A stretch of DNA of 64,000 nucleotides from Hippasteria phrygiana (taxonomy: Eukaryota > Echinodermata > Asteroidea > Valvatida > Goniasteridae). A program made the translations under genes and the position numbers. The stretch's first letter is position 1. Each line of letters opens with the position of its first letter. The notes under the pieces were generated by a model. The model worked only from the letters and a program-made list of their open reading frames with translations. It had not been told where the DNA came from and made no database searches. Where the stretch lies: the NCBI GenBank assembly GCA_037893225.1, contig JAZGUH010000075.1, forward strand, positions 248,001 to 312,000, given 5' to 3'. Shown piece by piece: positions 51,532-62,300 of the stretch.

Positions 51532-54143
51532 CAGAAGTACCAGTAACCATTCATTCCCTTGACTTGTCCACTGCTACACTTGAAGATGATGTACAGAAGA
51601 GAAAACTTGATGATCTTCTTCAAAAATACTCAGACGTCTTCTCCAAGAGCTCTTTGGATTTTGGTTGTACCTCAACGATCAAGCACTCGATTCCACTAAT
51701 TGACGACCAGCCCTTTCGTCTACCTCATAGACGGATCCCTGCCTCCCAATTTCAGGCAGTTCGAGAACACATCCAAGCAATGGAAGAATCCGGAGCCATC
51801 AAACGCAGTTCTAGTCCATATGCATCGCCCATCGTCATTGTTCATAAGAAGGACGGTTCTCTGCGAATTTGTATTGATTACCGGCAGTTGAATAGCAGAA
51901 CACTCCGTGACGCATTCCCACTCCCTCGAATCGAAGATGCACTAGATGCTCTTGGGAATGCTTCTCTCTTCACAACATTAGATTTAACGTCAGGTTATTG
52001 GCAAGTGGAGGTTGAGGAGAAAGACAGGCCGAAGACTGCATTCACTACGCCTATGGGGCTTTTCGAGTGTAACAGGATGCCCTTTGGACTCCAAAACGCA
52101 CCTGCTACTTTCCAGAGGCTTATGCAGATCTGCTTAGGTGACCAAAACTATTCCTCGGTGTTGCTGTACCTAGATGACATCATTGTGTTTTCTTCAACTT
52201 TTGAAGAACACATTCAGCGTCTTGAGAAAGTCTTCACTTGTCTCCGGCAACACGGTCTTAAGTTGAAGCCATCTAAGTGTTTTCTGCTACAGCGAGAGGT
52301 CAAATATCTTGGTCATGTGGTGTCTTCCAAGGGTATCTCCACTGACCCAGAAAAGGTCTCACAAGTGAAAGACTGGCCCGTTCCAAAAAATCGCAAGGAA
52401 CTTCTGAGATTTCTTGGTTTTTCTGGGTACTATCGACGATTTGTGAAGGGTTATTCTTTCATCGCTGCACCGCTCTACAAACTAACATCAGGAGATCCCA
52501 AGCTCAGAAAGAAAGGAAAGGCGAAGGTGTCCAGTCCAATCCCACCCTTCGTCTGGGATGGCCAGTGCCAGGTATCATTCGACTTGCTCAAGCATCATCT
52601 CACGTCACCACCGATACTCGCGTATGCTGACTACACCATCCCGTTTGTCCTTCAAACCGATGCGTCCGGTACAGGTCTTGGTGCGGTCCTGGGTCAGATC
52701 CAGAATGGCAAGGAGCGAGTTATCGCATACGCTAGCAGAGGACTGACCCCGGCTGAATCCAGATATCCTGCACACAAACTGGAGTTTTTGGCATTAAAAT
52801 GGGCAGCTACAGACAAATTTCGTGACTACCTGTTGAACAACAAGTTCTCCGTCCTGACGGATAATAATCCGTTGCTGTATGTCACATCATCAGCAAAGTT
52901 AGACGCCACAGGGCAGAGGTGGGTTGCCGCTCTTTCTCAATTCGATTTCACTGTCAAGTACCGGCCAGGCAAGAACAACGGTGCAGCTGACGCCCTGTCG
53001 AGGAAGTCTCAACCTGAAGCGACCAGAACCTCAATAGCCTTTCAGAGAGAAGCTGTTACCATTCCCAGTGAGGTTGTACAGGCACTTTGTTCTGGTCATC
53101 CTGTCACCTGTGCCACTCAACTCTTCATGGAGCCTGTAACGGTTCAGTGCCAAATGTCAACACGCCAGAAAACAGATCCAAGTACTCCCGAAACTTCTCT
53201 CAGGGTTCTGCCTAATTTAACACCAGAGGACATTGTGACAGCCCAGCGAGATGACCCTCACATAGGCCGAGTCATCCTGTTTCTTGAGCAAAACAAGAAG
53301 CCTTCACCTCTCGACAGGATGAACCAACCACCCGAGTGTTTGATCTACCTCCGTCAGTGGAACAGATTGCAGTTAAGGGATGATGTATTGTATCGAACCA
53401 GAGTGACAGCAAACGGAGAGAAATCTTACCAGCTCGTTCTACCTCCCGAATTCAGAGTAACTGCTTTGACCTGTCTCCATAACGACCTAGGACATCTGGG
53501 GCATGATCGAACTCTAGACATGGTCAGACGCCGGTTCTTCTGGCCAAAGATGGCAGAGGAAGTGAAACGCTGGTGTGAGTGCTGCGAGAGGTGCTGTCTG
53601 AGGAAAACTCCGCCGTCAAAGACCAGAGCCCCATTGGTTAACATCATTACCACTGAACCCCTTGAACTAGTTGGGATAGATTTCCTCAAACTCGAGCGAT
53701 CTAAAGGAGGCATTGAAAACATCTTGGTCATCACAGATCATTTCACAAAATATGCGCAAGCCCACCCCACACGAGACCAGAAGGCATCTACAGTCGCCAA
53801 AATCATCTGGGAAAACTTCATCCTTCACTATGGTTTCCCAGTTAGAATCCACTCGGATCAAGGAAGAAACTTTGAGGGACAACTCATACGAGACCTATGC
53901 AAAGTATGTGGAATCCAGAAAAGTAGAACAACCCCATATCATCCGCAGGGTAATGGTCTCACTGAAAGATTCAACCACACACTTCTCAACATGCTAGGAA
54001 CTCTCGACGTCAGCGATAAACTTGACTGGAAACAACATGTTGGTGCCATGACCCATGCGTATAATTGCACCCGTCACGAGTCAACAGGACACGCTCCCTT
54101 TTTCTTGATGTTTGGTCGTCATCCAAATCTACCAACACTGTGA
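51318..54143 (+). CDS. Ty3/Gypsy pol: RT, RNase H, integrase (3'-truncated)
   Basis: A 941-codon frame with no internal stop. RT has KKDGSLRICIDYRQLN near residue 175, FTTLDLTSGYWQV near 215 and the catalytic YLDD in LLYLDDIIVFS near 283. RNase H follows (VLQTDASGTGLGAVL ~447, LTDNNPL ~515, ADALSR ~555). Integrase has the zinc HHCC (HLGH ... CECCERC ~725-765) and the DDE acids in GIDFLKLE, HSDQGRNF and LTERFNH (~786-882). The frame stops at MFGRHPNLPTL, so the integrase C-terminus is missing, and no LTR is found on either side. The polypeptide has no start of its own and would have to come from frameshifting. Confidence 0.93.
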   Translation: MQHVCQTHHHQEEHSASLSLFSPPNRWYQQLPHDGPHESVEISPTSSTEPAESPHQSFQIAQNGRVRNAAVAEVPVTIHSLDLSTATLEDDVQKRKLDDLLQKYSDVFSKSSLDFGCTSTIKHSIPLIDDQPFRLPHRRIPASQFQAVREHIQAMEESGAIKRSSSPYASPIVIVHKKDGSLRICIDYRQLNSRTLRDAFPLPRIEDALDALGNASLFTTLDLTSGYWQVEVEEKDRPKTAFTTPMGLFECNRMPFGLQNAPATFQRLMQICLGDQNYSSVLLYLDDIIVFSSTFEEHIQRLEKVFTCLRQHGLKLKPSKCFLLQREVKYLGHVVSSKGISTDPEKVSQVKDWPVPKNRKELLRFLGFSGYYRRFVKGYSFIAAPLYKLTSGDPKLRKKGKAKVSSPIPPFVWDGQCQVSFDLLKHHLTSPPILAYADYTIPFVLQTDASGTGLGAVLGQIQNGKERVIAYASRGLTPAESRYPAHKLEFLALKWAATDKFRDYLLNNKFSVLTDNNPLLYVTSSAKLDATGQRWVAALSQFDFTVKYRPGKNNGAADALSRKSQPEATRTSIAFQREAVTIPSEVVQALCSGHPVTCATQLFMEPVTVQCQMSTRQKTDPSTPETSLRVLPNLTPEDIVTAQRDDPHIGRVILFLEQNKKPSPLDRMNQPPECLIYLRQWNRLQLRDDVLYRTRVTANGEKSYQLVLPPEFRVTALTCLHNDLGHLGHDRTLDMVRRRFFWPKMAEEVKRWCECCERCCLRKTPPSKTRAPLVNIITTEPLELVGIDFLKLERSKGGIENILVITDHFTKYAQAHPTRDQKASTVAKIIWENFILHYGFPVRIHSDQGRNFEGQLIRDLCKVCGIQKSRTTPYHPQGNGLTERFNHTLLNMLGTLDVSDKLDWKQHVGAMTHAYNCTRHESTGHAPFFLMFGRHPNLPTL

Positions 54144-54149
54144 ATGGCC

Positions 54150-54520
54150 TGGATGTGATTTCTCTACAAAAATGGAAAGGTGACTCGCCTGGATGTGATT
54201 TTGGTAGGGATTAGCCAATATCACATCCACACCACTAAAATCACATCCGAGCCAGAAATCACATCCAGGATTAAGTCGTTAAATTCCAAGATCACATCCT
54301 GTGTTAGCACCTTGCCAAAATCACATCCACTGTCTGGCCACTTAACCAAAATCACATCCAGTGTCTGGGCCCTAGCCAAAATCACATCGTGTTTTCGCAC
54401 CTCTTCAAAATCACATCCAGGATTAAGTCATAAAACCCAATATCACATCCTAGTTGCCCACTAGTCAAAGATCACATCTGTCAAAGGGGATTGACAGCTC
54501 TATCATTCAATATCACATCC
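54150..54520. repeat. ~30-bp-period ATCACATCC array
   Basis: TCACATCC or a one-base variant occurs at 54221, 54241, 54259, 54292, 54321, 54352, 54382, 54411, 54442, 54472 and 54512, and inverted twice at 54150-54200. From 54292 the spacing is 29-31 bases with variable intervening sequence. Some intervening segments are related (AGGATTAAGTC at 54267 and 54419; TGTCTGG at ~54330 and ~54362), so it is a decayed minisatellite. Confidence 0.85.
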
Positions 54521-57500
54521 TTGTGGTCAGGCGCACAGCCATAAAGCCAAGATAATAATCCCTGACTATAACAGCTATGTTTACCAATTAATTATGGGTC
54601 AACAGTGGCCAAGATAATTAGTTTGTCTGTAGCCAGACCATGCTTACTGTTATGATTACATGTACATGTTCTGTTATGTGTTGCTACATGTAGGGCATTA
54701 TTATTAGTGTTGACACATAATAGAGGTAGAAAACGCCTGTTAAAACAATTTAATGATATTTATTTGATTGATGGTCTCTGAAACTAGATCTTGGAAGATC
54801 GTTTTCCTGTGTCTTTTGAAGTCATGGTAATATCTTTTCTTCAACAGTAAATTGTTCATTGCAAGCGCATGTTTGTAGACGAAGCCATCCAATGGAAAAT
54901 TAGTAACTAGGAAAACACAACCTCCGTGAATGAACCTACAATTGTATCTTTAATGGCGTAACCAATACCAGTCTCACAATTAAGGCTATAGTTTTACCGT
55001 TTGATTGGTTGATTTCCCCATCCATACTGTAATTCCTGTCATACCACTCAACCTAATAACATAATTGATGATGGAAACCTGCAACACCCCCTTATATGCT
55101 TTGAGCAACGTTTGTATTAAAAGAAGTTAGCATTGTTGTAATATGCCAAAGAAACCACACATATATTAAAACTATATTTATAACAATTTTGCAATGCATG
55201 ACGGACAATTTCTATTTGATTTATTATTGTGTCATTTCTATAAACCCACAACTTATTGTTTCGTTCACAATGGCACAATACAATGTTTCTTTCAACAAAA
55301 TTTTCTGAAATACCTTTTTGGATTTTACCCTTTTACATGTATTATATGGACGCTTCCAAATTAAAGCAAATCAAATGAATCAAACCAATATAATCGTGGA
55401 AAACCACAATTTGTTAACTTAAATTAGAATGTAAATTGTCAGTAGCTACTTCTGTTGGGCTTAGATTAAATTCAGAAAAAAATGACATCAAGTGCTGTTA
55501 TGTTTAAGAAGTAAAACAAGAGTCGTCCCTGAAAAGACTTATGTTCCCAATATGGAGGCTATTTATTTATTTTTCAGAAAATCAATATTCACAAATAGAT
55601 AGATACACATAACAGGGGTACACATGTACATGTACAGTTAATTAAAAACAAAACAGTTGATCCTTTCTGGGATAGCCTAATAAAGCAATTTTTAAGGCAT
55701 ATTTCCATTGGGGTACCAGCGGTCACATAGACAATTAAGACAGTTTGTGCACAAACTCCAAATAGAACGCTTCAACTTGGTATGAAAATAACTCATTTTC
55801 ATTTGAAAAATGACAGTTGCCAATCCATGACATTCATGTATTATTTGACATTGCTCAACCGTTAATCCTTTTGAATTATGATATATGGTCATGCCTGAAG
55901 ATTAGAGTTGTTTAGCTTCATTTTCAAATCTTTAAAAATTCATTACTGCAAGTTATTTCATCTAATGAATACATTGATTTGAATTGTTCGTATGTTAAAA
56001 TGCGACCCCGTATTTATGTACACTGAACAACTTTACAATTTCCCGAACACTTTTCACTACTTGTTGCAATTTCTTTGTCATGACACCAAAATGAAGCCAT
56101 CGCAATAATAATGATACTGCTAAATCACACTGGAATCAATTTGAACGATTTTGCATCCATATTTCACATTAAAAAAGTACCGATAGACCAAATAATTAGG
56201 CATAATTTTCACGTCAGAATCTTTCACAGACAATTGCTTCTTGCAGGTCTCCATGTTAATTAATGCAATAGAGTCGACCGACGGATATGGACAATCAACT
56301 GCCATGGACACACTTCTGTCAAAAAATCTAAATTCGGCTCTGATTGGCTGACGTGTAGGGTTGATAAAATTTGAATTCACCCATATATCAAACATTCGCT
56401 TTGTAGCATGTGATGCGGGCTTCATTGATAATCTAATTCTACCAAGTGCGCTCCCACAGTATCCTTGTGTAGGTTATCATACATACATACAAATTATTTA
56501 CTTCTTGAAAAGGCTTTAGTTGTCAGCTGAGCTAGACCAGATGACATTTTAACCTGTTTCACAACATCGTACATAAATTACTCCAATGATGAACATGGCG
56601 ATGAGAGTTTTAAATTGTAATGTTCTTCAAAGGTGTACAACCGTCTTCCACAAAACGGGGGATTTTCCCTTTTGGGAAAACTGCACCATCATCACAAGAC
56701 ACGAAGCAGTATGGTTGTTTTTGTAGATGCAACATTACTCACATGAAATTAATGTGACAATCCTTTAAATAGAGATGTATCGTGCAGTGGTGAAGAAAGT
56801 TCACTATTGTTCTCATTTGCTTTATGACTGGAAAAAATTAAAACGATGTATGCCTGCAGTAGCAAGTTAGGAGAACAGCCCATTAGAAAATCTAGGGTAT
56901 ATCCTTTTCAACCCCAGTGGGTTTGAGTATAATTATAAAACACACTCCTCCCATGTCCAGCCAAGATAATCCCCATAATCACTTAAATAAACAAACTCCT
57001 GTGACCAACATATCTCCCTGGATGAGTGCTGGAACTATTTTCATTGCAGACCGTAATGGTCGTTCTCTGTCATTTCTTTATTGATTTTTACCATTAGAAA
57101 AAGAAAACAAAACAACATCTCACACATGTAATGATTTTAATATTTATATCGGCTTATATCATGATATTAAGTTGCACAAAAATGAAGTGGATTCATTCAG
57201 GCAGGATCGCTTATCATACTCCTAATGGGATTAGTGCTGATAAGAATCCTAATCTCCCAGGCTGCTGACTCTGCTTTAGACCAGTCAATAGGGTTGGTCA
57301 GGTTGGCCTTCTAATCAAAGGATGTATTCATCACACAGTGACAGTCAATGGATTTTTAAAAGTCTCCCCATACATGTAAATGCTCCATGCAAAAGCTTTG
57401 AGTGTGTAGACATGGTACATATGTATAAAAGATACAATTGGCTACACTGTTGATTCTATAAAAAATGAGTTTATGGTGACATATTTCTCTTAGTCAATGG

Positions 57501-58147
57501 CTATGTGCTTTTGAAGTCTGTACAAGTTTGTTTGTCCCAGATTTGCATGAAGAATGTCACATGATATTCAACAGATGCTATGATAAGCTAATGTTTATAG
57601 TTAATTGTGGTTCTGCCAGCTTAAAAAAAATGGATTTTCAAAAATGCGAATGTTAAGGGACACAAATTGTTATACACAATAGGACATATGTGCCACATGC
57701 AGTTTTTTTTCATCAACTCTTTTAAATAATGTACATGAGTTATATCCCTTTCAGAACACATCCATGTTGAGTTGACAACCAGATCCTACGAAATGAACTT
57801 ACTTAAAAACATTTTATGACTTATATTTTTTGGGTGCATTAGAAATTATGGAAAGATGTGTACAATTGGCTGAACAACAGTTTTTATATGACTTGATTTA
57901 TTTTAAGATTTTACAATCCATATGAACATTAAGTGGTTAAAAATCCGAACAGTTCCTATTAGTTTCCATTGTACTCATGCAAGTAAGGGCCCGAACTCTG
58001 CCGACTTGTGATTCATTTTGTTGGGCCACAATGTATGTCATGATGTTTACTTTATTTGACATTATTATTTGGATCGCAGCTTATATTATCCTTGACTACG
58101 TGTATTTTGGATTGTTATGTTCTCTATTTTTCATCTTATGTGCTGTT
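54521..58147. other. Long AT-rich stretch without recognised genes
   Basis: I searched both strands for exons or element ends and saw none that I can name. The open frames at 55692-55892, 56120-56425 and 57977-58237 have no family-like motifs; the last runs into the TTAA MITE. Confidence 0.5.
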
Positions 58148-58151
58148 TTAA

Positions 58152-58718
58152 AGGGACACATTGCTTTGGATTTTGCGATTTGGGCTTTAAAACTGAAATG
58201 GATATGGTTGGGAAGCTTTTTTAAAAGTAGAATATAAAGATTCACATAACTATCCCTTCAAGTTGCGTGGTTTTTGTTTAATTTCGTGACAAATAACGTA
58301 CGGTCCGCCATAATTTGTGACTCCACAAAATGGCGGACGGTTGAAGTACGTTCTGTTGATCCATTTTGATGTACTGTGGCACGGCGCGCAGCACTGGCGA
58401 TATGTGTCGCGAGGTAGAGAATTGTACCTGGCGATCATTTGATAGGTTCACAAGGCCACTGGCTGCAGCGCCAGCCTAAAGACTCTTACAGCGTATTTTG
58501 CGCATTATTTAGACGGTGGTATTTACTACTGGAAATAAGTCTATGTTTCGCGGGTCAGATGTCAGGGGTCAGCGACCAATTTTTTGTTTTGTAATCACCA
58601 CTCACTATATTTACAACACATTATACATGTTTTTTTGCATGAACAACTCTTATAAAAGATAAGGAACATTTCCAAACAGCAACATTTCATGACATTTGAA
58701 GGCAATTTACGTGTCCCT
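58152..58718. mobile_element. TTAA-flanked MITE (AGRGACACATTGC ends), copy 2
   Basis: TTAA at 58148-58151 and 58719-58722; left end AGGGACACATTGC, right end inverted with a small insertion (GCAATTTACGTGTCCCT). The interior is about 85-90% like 35664-36283 by eye, with deletions around 58310-58385. Confidence 0.85.
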
Positions 58719-58722
58719 TTAA

Positions 58723-59300
58723 TTGTTAGATATATCCAAGTGGTCTAGAATTTAGAAACTCTAAAAACATGGTTGATAATATATACACATGTACTTTGCA
58801 TATGTCCAATTCAAGTAGCCTTTTTATCAAAAGATTACATGAAAACCTATGCATGTACATGTACTTTTTCTTAGAATTTGTTGCACTACATCATGAAGGA
58901 CGGAAGGAATAGAGCAGGCTGTGATGGCTCAAGATACATGTACTTGGCTGATTTGAACAAATGGAGTACCAGAAGTACATGTACATTGTTCTGTTTACAT
59001 GCACACAGGGCCACCTACACACAGTTTGTATACTACATGTGTGATGTGTAGGTGCATGCTGGCATCTTCCTCAGCCCGTTTCCAGGAATTGCCCATTCAC
59101 ACCCCACTACTTAATTCCTCTTATCAGTTGTGTCAGTGTTTGTTATGCAGATCAGGAGAGCCATAAAACCTGCATGTACATGTATGCATGCCCATAGGTG
59201 TGCATCATGTACTACATGTATGCTGAAATGCCTGCTCACTTTTACAGTACACTACACTGCAATGCCCTTATTTTTAGTATTGAAAACAATGCTTGAAGCA
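58723..59300. other. Unassigned, ACATGTACATG-rich
   Basis: Several ACATGTACATGT-type simple motifs (58853-58862, 58976-58985, 59172-59184). No gene. Confidence 0.5.
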
Positions 59301-62300
59301 TGTTTCTTCCCATATGTGATTGGGTAGGATTTTGTCATCTCACGTCAAGTTTCATAACAGTCGACCCATCGGTGCTCATTTTAGAGCCAAAAAGCTAAAA
59401 TTTAATTATTATACTTTATTATTTGAAACAAGTACCGGTCCCCTAAAAATGTAATGTTTGGCCATAACATTTGAAATTTTGCATGAAGGTCCTTTTTCTT
59501 CCCTTATGTGATTGGGTAGGTTGTTGCGACATCTCACGTTAAGTTTCATAAGAGTGGACGCATCGCTGCTCATTTTAGAGCCAAAAACCTAAAAATTTTA
59601 AGTTTAGTTTTATACTTGGAACAATATAATGGAACAAGTACCAAAAAGGTCATTTTTGGCCATAAAATTTGAAATTTTCAATGAAGGTCCTTTTTCTTCC
59701 AGTATATGATTGGGTAGGTTGTTGCGACATCTCACGTCAAGTTTTATAAAAATCAACTCATCGGTGCTCATTTTAGAGCCAAAAACCAAAATTGTATTAT
59801 TGTACTCACTACCAGTACCCTAAAAGGTCATTTTTGGCCATAAAATTTGAAATTTTGCATGAAGTTCCTTTTTCTTCCCATATGTGATTGGGTAGGTTGT
59901 TGCGACATCTCACGTCGAGTTTTATAAAAATTAACTCATCGGTGCTCATTTTAGACCCAAAAAGCAAAATGTCATCATTATACTCTATAAATGGAACAAG
60001 TACCCTAAAAGGTCATTTTTGGCCATAAAATTTGAAATTTTCAATGAAGGTCCTTTTTCTTCCAGTATATGATTGGGTAGGTTGTTGCGACATCTCACGT
60101 CAAGTTTTATAAAAATCAACTCATCGGTGCTCATTTTAGAGCCAAAAACCAAAATTTCATGATTGTACTCACTACCAGTACCCTAAAAGGTCATTTTTGG
60201 CCATAAAATTTGAAATTTTGCATGAAGTTCCTTTTTCTTCCCATATGTGATTGGGTAGGTTGTTGCGACATCTCACGTCGAGTTTTATAAAAATTAACTC
60301 ATCGGTGCTCATTTTAGACCCAAAAAGCAAAATGTCATCATTATACTCTATAAATGGAACAAGTACCCTAAAAGGTCATTTTTGGCCATAAAATTTGAAA
60401 TTTTCAATGAAGGTCCTTTTTCTTCCAGTATATGATTGGGTAGGTTGTTGCGACATCTCACGTCAAGTTTTATAAAAATCAACTCATCGGTGCTCATTTT
60501 AGAGCCAAAAACCAAAATTTCATGATTGTACTTTAATAATTGAACAAGTACCGGTACCCTAAAAAGTCATTTTTTGCCATAACATTCGAAATTTTTAATG
60601 AAGGTCCTTTTTCTTCCAGTATATGATTGGGTAGGTTGTTGCGACATCTCACGTCAAGTTTCATAACAGTGGACTCATCGGTGCTCATTTTAGAGCCAAA
60701 AACCAAAATTGTATTATTGTACTCACTTACCAGTACCCTAAAAGGTCATTTTTGGCCATAAAATTTGAAATTTTGCATGAAGTTCCTTTTTCTTCCCATA
60801 TGTGATTGGGTAGGTTGTTGCGACATCTCACGTCGAGTTTTATAAAAATTAACTCATCGGTGCTCATTTTAGACCCAAAAAGCAAAATGTCATCATTATA
60901 CTCTATAAATGGAACAAGTACCCTAAAAGGTCATTTTTGGCCATAAAATTTGAAATTTTCAATGAAGGTCCTTTTTCTTCCAGTATATGATTGGGTAGGT
61001 TGTTGCGACATCTCACGTCAAGTTTTATAAAAATCAACTCATCGGTGCTCATTTTAGAGCCAAAAACCAAAATTTCATGATTGTACTTTTAATAATTGAA
61101 CAAGTACCGGTACCCTAAAAAGTCATTTTTTGCCATAACATTCGAAATTTTTAATGAAGGTCCTTTTTCTTCCAGTATATGATTGGGTAGGTTGTTGCGA
61201 CATCTCACGTCAAGTTTTATAAAAATCAACTCATCGGTGCTCATTTTAGAGCCAAAAACCAAAATTGTATTATTGTACTCACTACCAGTACCCTAAAAGG
61301 TCATTTTTGGCCATAAAATTTGAAATTTTCAATGAAGTTCCTTTTTCTTCCCATATGTGATTGGGTAGGTTGTTGCGACATCTCACGTCGAGTTTTATAA
61401 AAATTAACTCATCGGTGCTCATTTTAGACCCAAAAAGCAAAATGTCATCATTATACTCTATAAATGGAACAATTAAGTACCCTAAAAGGTCATTTTTGGC
61501 CATAAAATTTGAAATTTTCAATGAAGGTCCTTTTTCTTCCAGTATATGATTGGGTAGGTTGTTGCGACATCTCACGTCAAGTTTTATAAAAATCAACTCA
61601 TCGGTGCTCATTTTAGAGCCAAAAACCAAAATTTCATGATTGTACTTTTATAATAATTGAACAAGTACCGGTACCCTAAAAAGTCATTTTTTGCCATAAC
61701 ATTCGAAATTTTTAATGAAGGTCCTTTTTCTTCCAGTATATGATTGGGTAGGTTGTTGCGACATCTCACGTCAAGTTTCATAACAGTGGACTCATCGGTG
61801 CTCATTTTAGAGCCAAAAACCAAAATTGTATTATTGTACTCACTACCAGTACCCTAAAAGGTCATTTTTGGCCATAAAATTTGAAATTTTGCATGAAGTT
61901 CCTTTTTCTTCCCATATGTGATTGGGTAGGTTGTTGCGACATCTCACGTCGAGTTTTATAAAAATTAACTCATCGGTGCTCATTTTAGACCCAAAAAGCA
62001 AAATGTCATCATTATACTCTATAAATGGAACAAGTACCCTAAAAGGTCATTTTTGGCCATAAAATTTGAAATTTTCAATGAAGGTCCTTTTTCTTCCAGT
62101 ATATGATTGGGTAGGTTGTTGCGACATCTCACGTCAAGTTTTATAAAAATCAACTCATCGGTGCTCATTTTAGAGCCAAAAACCAAAATTGTATTATTGT
62201 ACTCTACTACCAGTACCCTAAAAGGTCATTTTTGGCCATAAAATTTGAAATTTTGCATGAAGTTCCTTTTTCTTCCCATATGTGATTGGGTAGGTTGTTG

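Noticed and set aside
54221..54520. CRISPR array
   Set aside because: The repeat core is only ~9-14 bases, spacing is irregular at the left, some spacers are related to each other, and the context is clearly a eukaryotic genome.
56120..56425. 101-codon minus-strand frame
   Set aside because: No motif, no splice context and no repeat partner; likely chance.
57977..58237. Hydrophobic 86-codon frame as a membrane protein exon
   Set aside because: Half of it lies inside the TTAA MITE and the hydrophobicity follows from T-rich sequence.
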